A DNA stretch of 64,000 bases from Pisolithus tinctorius (Eukaryota; Basidiomycota; Agaricomycetes; Boletales; Pisolithaceae). The position numbers and the translations under genes are program-made. How positions within the stretch are numbered: position 1 is the stretch's first letter; every line of letters begins with the position of its first letter. Positions 10,701 to 21,183 of the stretch are shown in pieces. Below the pieces are notes generated by a model. That model worked only from the letters and a program-made list of their open reading frames with translations. It was not told the origin of the DNA and searched no databases. The DNA is taken from NCBI GenBank assembly GCA_024663395.1, contig JANFAH010000082.1:153390-217389 (forward strand), in the 5' to 3' direction.

Positions 10701-11347
10701 GCTCCGAACCAACCTTGGACACAAGGCAATGTTATACAGACAGAACTTCCGCAGTGCACAATCAACTAGGGAAGGTACAAGAACCAAGCAGGACATCCAA
10801 AAAGTGGTGGCTCGGATAAACAAGCAGGTCAGAAGTTATCAGAGGGCAAGGCAGGCCATTCTCCAGTTGGAACCCAATCAAGAGATTGGACAAAGATATC
10901 AGGCTATTCAGCCCCAGGACCTGGCAGTGAGTAAGGATGTTACAGAGGAGAACCGGTTTGGGCAGGGAACCAGCAAAATGGCATGGTTTTGGATGGATGG
11001 TGAACAGGGTCAACTGAATGCTGAGAAGGGGGGTTTAATGGAGGAGTGTAAGTGTTAATACTACTCAAAAAATCTCACCAATAAATTGTGGGGCAGTTTA
11101 CAGGATCAACTGGCTCAAAGCAAGGGCAAGAAGGGACAGGTGGAAAGAAGAATTGTCATTGGTGAGGCATGAGATGGTTTGGGCCATCTTATGGTTTGAG
11201 TTCCAGAAGGACATATGGGAGAAAAGGGCTCTACAATTGTTGGAACCAGGGAAAAAGGCTTATGCTCATAAGCAGATAGTGTTGTGGACTGACTTTTCCA
11301 AAAAGGCCCAATTGATGTTCCAAGGTAAACAAATGGATTGTATTTAG
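7752..11347 (+). mobile_element. KDZ (Kyakuja-Dileera-Zisupton) transposase gene with CxC2-type Cys cluster
   Basis: A multi-exon gene starts at ATG 7,752 with a basic MRRRRTK. A Cys-rich segment (about 8,140-8,360: CEQCC, CMSC, HAWCGPC, HKVQRW) is the CxC2-type domain usual in KDZ proteins. Then follow HEISWCNCPG, FCPACPQPGINLPPDW (about 8,937), ACARHGCFVP, and the RNase H-like core with IYDVGCQW (about 9,547) and GHLDGEILETLW (about 9,717). The Asp residues and the DGE fit the family's acidic catalytic residues. A helical, charged C-terminal part continues to 11,058. An intron (gtaagt at 11,048, acceptor near 11,097) leads to a last exon ending at 11,347. Segments join by plausible introns, but I did not verify that every exon is undamaged. 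The gene should drive mobilisation of the whole unit. Confidence 0.85.
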
Positions 11348-11578
11348 AACATGGGTATATGTGTATAGTTTTCCATTACCCTTGCTTTGCACTTGGTATC
11401 TGAATCAAAGTGAATAGCAAATACATCAAAACAATCATACCATAATGGTACCTTTCCTAAAAGAGTGATGGCCGAAAACTTCAACCTCCTGCCTAAATTG
11501 GGAAAGGCTGAAAAATTTTCACCTTGCTTCCAACCTCCATCATCTGTGCTGCTAATTATCCCCCTGATTTATTCTCTC

Positions 11579-13957
11579 ATGGCTGATTGGTCTGAAGTCT
11601 ACTCTGATCTGCTGTCCTCCTATGTGGAGCAGTACACAGATGCCCGAGGGAATCCTGACCTCAGGGCCCAGATCCTGGCTGATGTGAAATCCCAGATCCT
11701 TCAGCAAGCATCTTCAGGATCTGTGGAATTGCCCCAGAACTTGAGAGTGGTAGGGTATCTTTTTCATCAAGTTTCACATATCTCAAGTGTATTTAGGCCA
11801 TCAGAAGGGTGTTTTTGCCAGAACTAGACCCTGAAGACCAGGATGATGAGGAACACATCATTGAGAGCATCCTGGCTGCAACAGACAAGAGGAAGGAGCA
11901 GCCTGGGACTGGTGAGGATGAGGATGGCAGAGAGGAGAGGACCAGACCTACCAAGGCTGGAAATTACAGAAAACCCTTCACTGATTTTACTGCCTCCCAG
12001 CAGCTCTTCAAAGAGGACATGGATGCCTATGATAGGGAGAGGAGGGACACCAAGGACCCCAAGACCATAGGTCAGAGGACCAAAATCATCCAACAGTGGT
12101 GGGAGTCTCTTGCAGATGACAAGAAGGCTGAAGCAGGGAGGGCTGCTTCCAAGTGGAATAAGTTGGGAGCTCCAAAAGAAACTCATGAATTGTCAGTGCT
12201 GGTCTACTTCAAATGTCTTATACTAATCATGCAATAATTCAGGTACAGGAGAAAAAATTTTCCCAACATGGCCAGAGACTTTATTGAAACAGTCAGGAGG
12301 ACCATGGGGTCAAATATAGTGATGTTTCTGGCTCATGAGACTACTGATTCTCAGATCAAGATGGCAGTGTAGGTTCCCCTTTACCTTGTCTATCCAATGC
12401 TAATGAAGAAACCTAGCTTTGAAACACAACCCCCTGATGGGAAGAAGGCCTTCTCAGAGTCTTCAGAGCCCACCAAGGATTGGGTTCTAAAGGGAGAGCA
12501 AATGTTAACCAATTATCTTTTGACTGAAGCTGGTAAGTGATAAACATTGGTGATCAATGTAATATGTGTACCTAGGTTGATTCCATACTCAGCTGAGGAA
12601 GATTTGAATGATGAGAATCCAAAGGTGGAGATAGCCTTGGATGATGAAGGAAACCCAGAGGTACCAGCTTGGACTGGTCAGAAACTCAAGGTCCAGCAGA
12701 GTTTGGCAAGAATGGTCTTCCAGGCTGCCTATGGTATGTTCTTGATTGTCAAGTGCATCTACAGTTGTTGATGGAAGTTGGAAACATAGCAAAGTTTACA
12801 GGGAAGCCCAAGGCCAAGGTTCCCTGGGGCCTGCTTATCAAGTCCCATTTGGAGTATCTGAGTTCCGATTCCATCCCAGAAGGATTCATGATGAAAGATC
12901 CTTCAAAATGGACCAAGGCCGACATGTGGATGCTTTGGAATCATTGGAATTCCCAAGAGGAGGAGGATAAGGTGATTGTTTCATTCATCAAGTGCAAAAA
13001 GGAGGACGAGCCATTGGGAAGGCCCTGGAACAGGAAAACCCCATCCAAAAAGAGAGAGTGGATGAGCCCTGGGGAGGACAGTGAAGCTGGGGTGGAGGCC
13101 AAGCCCTCAGATTTAGGGGAAGAAATTGGTGGGGCTGGTATGACCCCTATAGCAACTTCATCAGGGGCCCAGGATATCCTTGACTCTGGGAGGGCCCCAT
13201 CTGAAGATACCCCTCATGAATCCAGCCCTGCTTGTCATGCCAATGGGGACAGGGTGAAATATTTAAAGTCCCTTTGCATCATGCCCAGGTACCAGGAACT
13301 TGTTGAGCTTGTAGATGGCTTGCCAGAGACAGTAAGTGATAAACTTTCTTCAAATACCAGGTTAACAAACATTTTGTACAGGAACCTGATGCTGGACCAG
13401 TCAACCTGCCTGTCTGGGCATCTTGGGCCTGGAGTGCCCAGTATTTGCCCCAGGAGATGCATGGCAATGGGGATTCCTTCTGGAAGGCACTGTATCAATT
13501 GCAAAGTGAAAAGTTTGCATCCACCCAAAAAGGTCTTACCATTGTACTGGGATTTGGTTTGTTGTGGAGGGAGTGCAAAAGAGCACAGGACATAGAATCA
13601 GATGACCCTGAAGCTGCTAATCTGGGCTTTTTGCTAGGCTCAGGTCTTGATATCCACAAGGGGGAAGATGTTATGGGTGCAGTGGGGCTGGTAGTTGCAA
13701 GACTGCAGCAGAATTCTGGTGGCTCAAGCAGAGGGATTGGTGCACAGGAAACAACTGGGGTCAGTGCAGGGGATTCCTGTCCCACCCAGGGGGGTGGCAT
13801 GAAGGAATCCCGGAATACAAGAAAGGATGTGAGGAAAAGAAAAAGGGGAGGCAGTGGGGATGTTGATCAGAAGATGGCAAAGGAGGGTGAAGAGGCAAGC
13901 AAGAAATCAACTAGAGCTCGTCAACCAACCAAGAGAGCTCTGGGTCTTGGTCTATAA
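11579..13957 (+). CDS. Transposon cargo protein with HMG-like segment
   Basis: The ATG at 11,579 (MADWSEVYSDLLSSYVEQY) starts a gene of about eight exons; introns at about 11,749-11,796, 12,237, 12,369-12,410, 12,533-12,573 and 12,734 preserve phase. Residues encoded at 11,940-12,180 (KPFTDFTASQQLFKEDMD, later WWESLADDKKAEAGRAASK) look like an HMG-box-type helical domain. Downstream are an acidic linker, a block with KVPWGLLIKSHLEYL, and a Lys/Arg-rich tail (KRKRGG, KKSTRAR) suited to nuclear localisation or DNA contact. I recall related uncharacterised proteins in many mushroom genomes. It lies about 230 bp after the KDZ gene on the same strand. A chromatin or DNA-binding role in the element is inference. 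Confidence 0.65.
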
Positions 13958-14210
13958 ATAAACTGTAGATGGTGTGAATCAAAAGGATCCCTATATATGG
14001 CTACCCATGCTCATTGCAAGTTTCAAACCCTGTGAGATCACTGACATCACCTGGAGGTGAAGAATGGCCATGGATTCAGGGGGTAAGGCCACCCCCCAGT
14101 GAGGTTGGCCAACACTGGTCTCAGGGGGTATGTCCATCTGGAAGTGTCATCAGAGTCAATACTTCTGGTAACATCTAAATTGACAAGCAATTGATTATGC
14201 CAAGGGAATT
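13958..14210. other. 3' flank with decayed satellite-like phrases
   Basis: No gene is seen. Phrases such as ccagtgaggttggccaacac (about 14,097) are CpG-decayed relatives of the neighbouring satellite core ccagtgaggtcggccgacac, so the array once reached further left. Confidence 0.6.
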
Positions 14211-14760
14211 TTCAGGGTTTGGCCAACCCTACTTCCAGGTGGTGAGGTCTGTGTCCATCCCCCAGTGAAATCGGCCGACACCACTTCCAGGGTGTGGTCC
14301 ATCGCCCAGTGAGGTCGGCCGACACCACTTCCAGGGTGTGGGTCCATCGCCCAGTGAGGTCGGCCGACACCACTTCCAGGGTGTGGGTCCATCCCAGTGA
14401 GGTCGGCCGACACCACTTCCAGGGTGTGGGTCCATCGTCCAGTGAGGTCGGCCGACACCACTTCCAGGGTGTGGATCCATCCCAGTGAGGTCGGCCGACA
14501 CCACTTCCAGGGTGTGGGTCCATCCAGTGAGGTCGGCCGACACCACTTCCAGGGTGTGGGTCCATCCAGTGAGGTCGGCCGACACCACTTCCAGGGTGTG
14601 GGTCCATCCAGTGAGGTCGGCCGACACCACTTCCAGGGTGTGGGTCCATCCCCCAGTGAGGCCGGCCGACCTCCCTCCAACATGTCGGCCTATCCACCAT
14701 CAGGGTCTATAGGCCGATGTCGGTTAGTCCCACTTTCAGGACCAAATGTGCATGTCGGAT
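14211..14760. repeat. Right satellite, 43-47 bp unit, CpG-intact and inverted relative to the left one
   Basis: About nine near-identical units (gaggtcggccgacaccac, then ttccagggtgtgg, then gtccatc and a variable cc/gcc/gtcc linker) lie at 14,265-14,660, with diverged copies to about 14,760. The reverse complement gives cctggaagtggtgtcggccgac, matching the left-satellite core at 1-590. Length variants arise in the linker. Frames through it (for example 14,195-14,700) are repeat translations. Confidence 0.9.
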
Positions 14761-14807
14761 GACCCACTTTCTGGATTACATGTGACTGAAGGGTCTGGGA
14801 GTACCAA

Positions 14808-15846
14808 TACACTGGCAAGTGTAAAAATTGTAGTATTTGAAAGTGGTGGATGCCGCGCTTGCAAAGAAGGCGATGTCCAAGAGGCGGGGTGAAGGGTGGT
14901 ACCATCGAATTGTACACTTGCATACGGGCGCTTGACCGACTCTCTGCCAGTACACATGCTGCTCCCTGTGTAGAAATATTAGTCGCATTAGTCGCTGGAG
15001 CTGTGGACTTAACGTACCTCGCTCGCAGGACCGTGATGGTGTCTATTGCAACTCCGCCATTCGAGGATACTACTCGCATACCACGGTTACTAGGAACACA
15101 TTCGATGATGAGCATGAGCCTTTCTCCTACCAATACATCAATAACGTAGCTTCATAAGCATAAGGAGTCATACAGAAGTCTTGTGGACTCACCACCCATA
15201 TCGACGTGGACAAGAAGAAATTCATGGTACCAGGACGATCGAGAAGGGATATAATAAGGTCACATGCAACGACTATTCCGGCTACTTGAGTTCTTGTCCT
15301 TGCGAAGCGTAAGAAATCTTGAACGCTGTATTGTCAAGAGTTCTCGTAGTCGTGGAGGAGGCTCAAAGAGTGGACCATGGCCACCTTCGCAGGACCCGGA
15401 TGAAGGACGAAAGTCGGTAGGGACAATTGAAAGCAGACAGGGCAGATCCCAGTATTGGTGGCGGTGGAGAGAACAGAGATGATTTATAGCCTCGTAGGAT
15501 CCCATGACAGTACCGGAACTGGACATTACTAACGTCCAGAAGTATTGTCGGGTCTCCTGGAAGGACACTTTGATATCGTATATCCGGATAACACTCCCGT
15601 GGCCCCACCCTCGACTCGTCCATATTCGTGCCACAGGAAATCAATAAGAGCAACCTCGAGGCATACTCGAGACATGCAGATTCCGTGGTGAATAGGGACC
15701 GGCGGTGACTTGGGAGTGTTCGAGCCACGCAGCACAGGGGATCCATGTTTCTGACGACCATCTGTGCCTTTTTGGGAGGTGAACACGGACACCGCGCCAA
15801 ATCATTAATATTGATTAATCTCAAAGAGCAAAGCCAATGCACCGCA
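14808..15846 (+). repeat. Left arm of 1-kb inverted duplication
   Basis: This arm is the reverse complement of 15,908-16,940. The inner end reads gcaccgca at 15,839-15,846 and pairs with tgcggtgc at 15,908. The outer end near ggcaagtgtaaaaattg (14,814) pairs with caatttttacacttgcc (16,914-16,930). The arms differ by scattered substitutions and small indels, for example cccc against ccc in the ccgtggcccc stretch, so the copies have diverged. Confidence 0.9.
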
Positions 15847-15907
15847 GTTGCTCTTATTGATTGCCCATGGCACGAATACGGACGGTGACATCCTTTCTGA
15901 GTTTTGT
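15847..15907. other. 61-bp unique spacer of the inverted duplication
   Basis: This is the only unpaired sequence between the two arms. It begins gttgctcttattgattgccc; the arms themselves contain a near-copy (gttgctcttattgatttccc, about 16,100), so the spacer is itself arm-derived material. Confidence 0.8.
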
Positions 15908-16940
15908 TGCGGTGCATTGGCTTTGCTCTTTGAGATTAATCAATATTAATGATTTGGCGCGGTGTCCGTGTTCACCTCCCAAAAAGGCACAGATGGTCGT
16001 CAGAAACATGGATCCCCTGTGCTGCGTGGCTCGAACACTCCCAAGTCACCGCCGGTCCCTATTCACCACGGAATCTGCATGTCTCGAGTATGCCTCGAGG
16101 TTGCTCTTATTGATTTCCCGTGGCACGAATATGGACGAGTCGAGGGTGGGCCACGGGAGTGTTATCCGGATATACGATATCAAAGTGTCCTTCCAGGAGA
16201 CCCGACAATACTTCTGGACGTTAGTAATGTCCAGTTCCGGTACTGTCATGGGATCCTACGAGGCTATAAATCATCTCTGTTCTCTCCGCCGCCACCAATA
16301 CTGGATCTGCCCTGTCTGCTTTCAATTGTCCCTACCGACTTTCGTCCTTCATCCGGGTCCTGCGAAGGTGGCCATGGTCCACTCTTTGAGCCTCCTCCAC
16401 GACTACGAGAACTCTCGACAATACAGCGTTCAAGATTTCTTACGCTTCGCAAGGACAAGAACTCAAGTAGCCGAATAGTCGTTGCATGTGACCTTATTAT
16501 ATCCCTTCTCGATCGTCCTGGTACCATGAATTTCTTCTTGTCCACGTCGATATGAGTGGTAAGTCCACTAGACTTCTGTATGACTTCCTTACGAAGCTAC
16601 GTTATTAATGTATTGGTAGGAGAAAGGCTCATGCTCATCGTCGAACGTGTTCCTAGTAACCATGGTATGCAAGTAGTATCCTCGAATGGTGGAGTTGCCA
16701 GAGATACTATCACAGTCCTGCGAGCGAGGTATGTTGTCCCCAGCTGCAGCGACTGACGCGTCTAATATTTCTACACAGGCAGCGGCATGTGTACTGGCAA
16801 AGCGCCGGTCAAGCGCCCATATGCAAGGGTACACTTCGATGGCACCACCCTTCACCCCGCCTCTTGGACATCGCCTTCTTTGCAAGCGCGGCATCCACCA
16901 CTTTCAAATACTACAATTTTTACACTTGCCAGTGTTATTG
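15908..16940 (-). repeat. Right arm of 1-kb inverted duplication
   Basis: This is the partner of 14,808-15,846. It holds an open frame at 15,962-16,555 and splice-like signals (gtatgttgtccc at about 16,729, ctacacag at about 16,779). The left arm's copy of that frame is broken by indels. I recognise no protein family in it. Confidence 0.9.
15962..16925 (+). CDS. Unrecognised protein-like frame in the right arm
   Basis: A 197-codon open frame (15,962-16,555) is followed by a second frame from 16,556 and a possible intron at about 16,729-16,779. The first segment includes DPTILLDVSNVQFRY and RSRFLTLRKDKNSSSR. I see no motif that assigns a function. The same sequence lies inverted in the left arm with frame-breaking indels. 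It could be the remains of a host gene copied by the duplication, or a chance frame. No ribosome or promoter evidence is visible. Confidence 0.25.
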
Positions 16941-16944
16941 ATAC

Positions 16945-17520
16945 GCCAGGGTCACTCTAGCTGCGATGGCGAGTGCGTTTCCGTCTTGTTCCAGGGAAGG
17001 CACTACGTCGTTCTCAAAGAAAGGCTCGCGGCGTTTGGGTGCTACAAGCCGTCACAGGTTCAACTCATTGTTGACCTCCATAGTAATTACTGCCAGGATT
17101 TGCACCCATCCCCAGTCGAGACGGAACGACACCCCTCTCGCCTTGTTATACCCGATATTCTCTTCGGTCTGGCCACATCCATAGTCAGCTTTCTAAGAGG
17201 TGGATGATGACTTGGGACCGACGACTTCTTGTTTTCGGTCCATATTTCCGCGACTCGTATATCTGTCTAGCATTGAGATCATATCATGGAAGGTATTTAT
17301 AGTCAGTGCTCCCCCCAGCTAGGACTGGGTACAGTAGTTTGGTCGATTGTCGTTTCTGTATCTCATGTATTTAAGGGATATGTACTGTACTTACGGCTGG
17401 AACATCACGTGACTAGCTATCGATGCCTTGTACTTTTTGCACCCCGCCTCGTCAGCGCGTTGTCAGCTTTCTTGCTCGTCGAACGCGCACGTGGCTCTAT
17501 CATCTCCATTCGGAAACCGC
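16945..17520. other. No gene recognised
   Basis: CpG-rich sequence with only short frames on both strands. No domain, repeat or RNA gene was identified. Confidence 0.5.
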
Positions 17521-17559
17521 AAGGCCCGGCTGTAGCCTTTATACTGCTACAGCAATGGT

Positions 17560-17846
17560 TCTACTACATTGAGTGGCACAACACCTTTCTTTTTGACTAC
17601 ATACCTATTTGTTGCCACACGGTTACTTGAAGCTTGAAGGCCGAACCCAGCGCAATTGGTTACTTGGTACGGATCGACAGCCAAGCATGGGTGTCAGACA
17701 ACCAACAAACTGCGACGCATGCTCTCCCCGTCCCCAGGCCATCCCTGGGACACCTGCCTCCCAGAAGTTGATCTTTGATGCCATTCGCCGGTTCAGAGCG
17801 ATACCACGAGCTGCGGAGCATGGTCGCAAGCAATTCAGGTTCATGG

Positions 17847-17848
<2 letters not shown>
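17560..17848 (+). pseudogene. Truncated duplicate of the 5' end and promoter of the GRASP gene
   Basis: This matches 31,660-31,880, upstream region included. Shared phrases run from the acaacacctttctttttgac / acaactccttcctttttcgg stretch through ccgaacccagcgc and cagccaagcatgggtg to gccagaagttga / tcccagacgtcga. The intact gene's start (MGAGQSTN) is here MGVRQPTN, then the frame is broken. The copy stops at the poly-G run and no downstream exon is present. It is a decayed partial copy, not a functional gene. Confidence 0.75.

Positions 17849-17879
<31 letters not shown>
17849..17879 (+). repeat. 31-nt guanine homopolymer
   Basis: An uninterrupted run of 31 G sits exactly where similarity to the GRASP gene ends. 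Homopolymer length is error-prone in assemblies, so the true count may differ. Confidence 0.9.
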
Positions 17880-17881
<2 letters not shown>

Positions 17882-20169
17882 TGGTGGTGCCACGATCAGT
17901 AGGTGGCGTCGCTTTCACTCTTAATGCACCGATTATTGGAGGCATGTCTCGTCTGTCGGGGATATAGCTGAACATCTGGGAATCTTCTGTCCTGTAAAGC
18001 TGTCCTCCTTTGCCGCTCTCTGGAGTCGTACTACCTGTGAAAATCCGGAACATCGACGAGGGGCACCAAGAAAACTTATTGCGTTCTTTCTCCTAAATCC
18101 TTAGCAGATCGTCCTTCGCAACGCCGAAATTTGGCTTCCTTATTCCAGGTAAGCAAGAGGAATTAGACATAGAATGGCACTTCCTATGGGAATGGGTAGA
18201 AGAAGTCGCCATGGTTAGCCACTTGCAGCTCAAAGGTTGACACTCTATCATGATATGTCCCGCCCTGCGAACAAATGTCTTATCGACTAGTGGAGGGTTT
18301 GCTACAGGACATTGACTCTAGGATAGAATCTGCAGGGTTGACACCTGTCGAACTATCCCCCTCCCTTGAGAAACTTATGATGGACGCGAACAAGAGGTGC
18401 AAATTATTGGAAGCGCGCGTATATTTGGTCGCTGCCAGCAGCAGGCCAAGGGAAGACAGTGTTTAGAACCAACTCATCGAACCCTACAGATAAGGGAAGG
18501 TCAAAATCCGACTGGACGGTAGTACAGGCAAGTGATTCCCCCATCAACGGGCGTCTAGTTGAAATGACTCGGAGTCCCTCCACCGACAGGCGCCCTCTGC
18601 TCCAAAGCCGACGAACGAGCCGCTGTTATCCGAGATGTTTCAAACTTTACATCTTCAAACCCAAAGGAAGCTTGGATTTACGCCCTCATCTCCGTCAGCA
18701 TCCCTTGTCATGATCTCTAGCTGGTCCATAGTACGTAAATTCAATGCCTCAATCAACTTCGCCTGCGCCTTTTAGAGTGTTGTCCAGCAGTTTAGCCCTT
18801 TCTGCGCGTCTGAATTTTACCAATTTGCGCGAAGATTGGGATGACATTGGCTGCTTCTTCGTTGGCAACGGACCTGCCCGGTTTGCGTACCAAGGTTGCT
18901 AACTTCTTCCTTCGACCCTTACCCCCTCTACCTCTTCGGACCCCATTTCAGATAGATATTATGCAGCACCTCTCCCATAGCCCCGATGTCATGTCTAATT
19001 GTGAACTCAGCCTCATGATAGAGCGTCGTCGGCGTGACATCGAGCACGCCCAGGAGCAGATTTCACGCAAGCAGTCTGAAATGAGTCAAGTGATCGCAGA
19101 CACCATGGAGTGGGTTGTTGAGCCGAGGCACAGGAGAGAGGACTCGTGTACATGGAGAACTAAATGATGAAGCCGCCGTCATATGGTGCGTAAATCGTGC
19201 TATGCAAGTGTTTTTTTTTTTGATTATTGCTGCGTGCCTTGCACATTTGAATTCTTGTATGTTAACAGATGGTAATGATCTGTGTGCAAATTGCTATCTT
19301 CGCAGCACACATGCCGCACGAAACCAGTAGGTTTGTGACGTCTGCGCAGCGTATATTCTCATACATCGTTGGTTCCTGTACACATAGGACAACTTTCAAG
19401 TAGCTACGATCACCAGTATTGATCGATCTTGGTCATTTCTCACACAGGTGAAGGATAGTGCTGCGCCTGCGGGATAGGTGGTCCAAACGCAGAGTATGTC
19501 TTTCAGCTCCTGGTATATCAAGAACCACTCTCCAGGATAAAGATATGAAGCATAGGAAGTGTTGTGATAATATCCTCCATTTCTCGAAGAAGGATGCCGG
19601 CTGAGATCTTGGGTGTGTACTCACTTGTTCTAATCTCGTGCATGGTAAGGAGGATACAGGGACTCCGACATCTCAGACTGGCGATGTGCAATCTGGATTG
19701 TGCCAAGCGACAGCATCATCCAGAGTAACGTCCCATAAGATTGTTGCAAACCAGTGCTTACTCTGCTTGGGACAACGAGCGTGCTTACAAGTCACGACTA
19801 ACGCACAAAGTGGAACGATGGATTTACGTGTTCGGAGAAGAACAACAATATTACTCGTAAAGCGTAGTGCATAATTTGCATGGTTGCATACGTGCATATT
19901 AGCAGTATTCGGAATACAGTACAACTTGCGCCAAAACGCCATCAACGTCAATGAATGATATATCTACGCCCGACTCGTCGTCGGCAGGACATTTGTTTTT
20001 ACTCTTCCGTGAGTGGGGGCTGTTGCCGATGGCGGTAATATTTTTGGGAGCACTCTCCACACGCCCCCCCGATAATGAAAAGAACGTTTCAGGGGCGCAA
20101 CACGGCGTTTAGCGGGCTCTGAGGCCGCCCCAGGGCAGGTAATGACTGCGATACTGAGAAAGGCCTGGG
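17880..20169. other. No gene confidently recognised
   Basis: Several short frames exist: 18,275-18,466 with a helical stretch SLEKLMMDANKRCKLLEARV; 18,841-19,167 with a charged helix MIERRRRDIEHAQEQISRKQ; and 17,841-18,053 on minus. They could be exons of one or two degenerate genes, but I cannot join them convincingly and see no known family. Confidence 0.45.
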
Positions 20170-21183
20170 TCATGCGCGAGTTGCTGGCGGAGGGGGAGCG
20201 GACACGAGTGATTGCCGCCTCTGAGCTACGGTTTGCGTCGTGGGAAGGCTTTGTTCGAATGCGTGTTCGACAGGGGAGACCGGCCACAATTCAGAGGAAT
20301 CGGGGATCTGGTCTTGTGACCATGGCTGATCCCATTCAAAATCCTCCAATAGGGACGCGTTCTCTCGCTCCCGCCTGCCAAATTCCTCAATCCTAGTCAG
20401 CATACGACTCGCGAGATCTTCCAAACGCCCTAGAATGAAAACGCGACAAGTGAGTGTCAAGGTATCTGCTTTATAAGGTCCTACCTTTGAGCGCTCCCTC
20501 TATTGGAGATTGCAAATAGGTTTTACGCAGTACTTCGCAGACGAGGCAGTAAAGCAAGAGACGGAAATCCATGCTCTTATAATTTGTGTGTAAAATGAGG
20601 TCCACAACAAGGTAACCCTCATACAATCCGTCGGCGAGCTGAGACACGAGGAGTCAGGAACACGCATCATATGCTAAGCCAGGTTAGCTACCCAAAGCAC
20701 GTTGACGAGCTGCACAAATAAAAATACTCAATGGTAACCCCATTGGCCCGCCTGGAGAAAACATACCTCTTCTTTTTCGTCTTGAGTCAGAAATGGTTTA
20801 GTGTGGACGAATTTGGACAACTTGAGGCAAGCTTGTTTGAACGTTTCAGCATCTGGTCTGTCATACTGCTCCATGAAGGTATTCCTGGTTTCTACCAGCA
20901 CGGGGGCTGCATTCCTCGGAAAAGTGTCGATCAATCCATAGCGAAAATCAAATATGTCGAGTAGCTCTCCGAGCGAGAGATTAGATTGAGTATGATCACT
21001 TGACGGGACGCTGGGGTTGTTCATACCGGGTACGAATAGAAGAGAGGAAGAAGTTACAGATGGGTTTGCAGAGTCTCGACGGATGAAGACTCGACATTTT
21101 ATGCTGACGGTAACAAAGCAATGGTGGACGGCGGTGGAATCATTGTCCACCTTACTGATTGCACGATTCAACCATGCTTCCAT
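20170..21183 (-). CDS. Unrecognised spliced gene
   Basis: Four exons join in phase: 20,767-21,183; a short exon at about 20,700-20,717 (LVNVLW); about 20,487-20,647; and 20,170-20,445. Introns are GT-AG. The ATG chosen is at 21,183 (MEAWLNRAISK); the first in-frame ATG downstream would lose a dozen or more residues, and an upstream exon is possible. The product includes LSLGELLDIFDFRYGLIDTF, a helical segment with LADGLYEGYLVVDLIL and FRLLLYCLVCEVLRK, and a Pro-rich C-terminus. No motif assigns a function. Clean splicing through four exons in otherwise degraded surroundings argues for a real gene or a recent relic. Confidence 0.5.

Noticed and set aside
14195..14762. Open frames on both strands through the right satellite
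   Set aside because: The peptides are pure translations of the 43-47 bp unit, with no start context or splice structure.
17609..17902. Second GRASP gene
   Set aside because: Only promoter and first-exon similarity remains; the frame breaks and no later exon is present.
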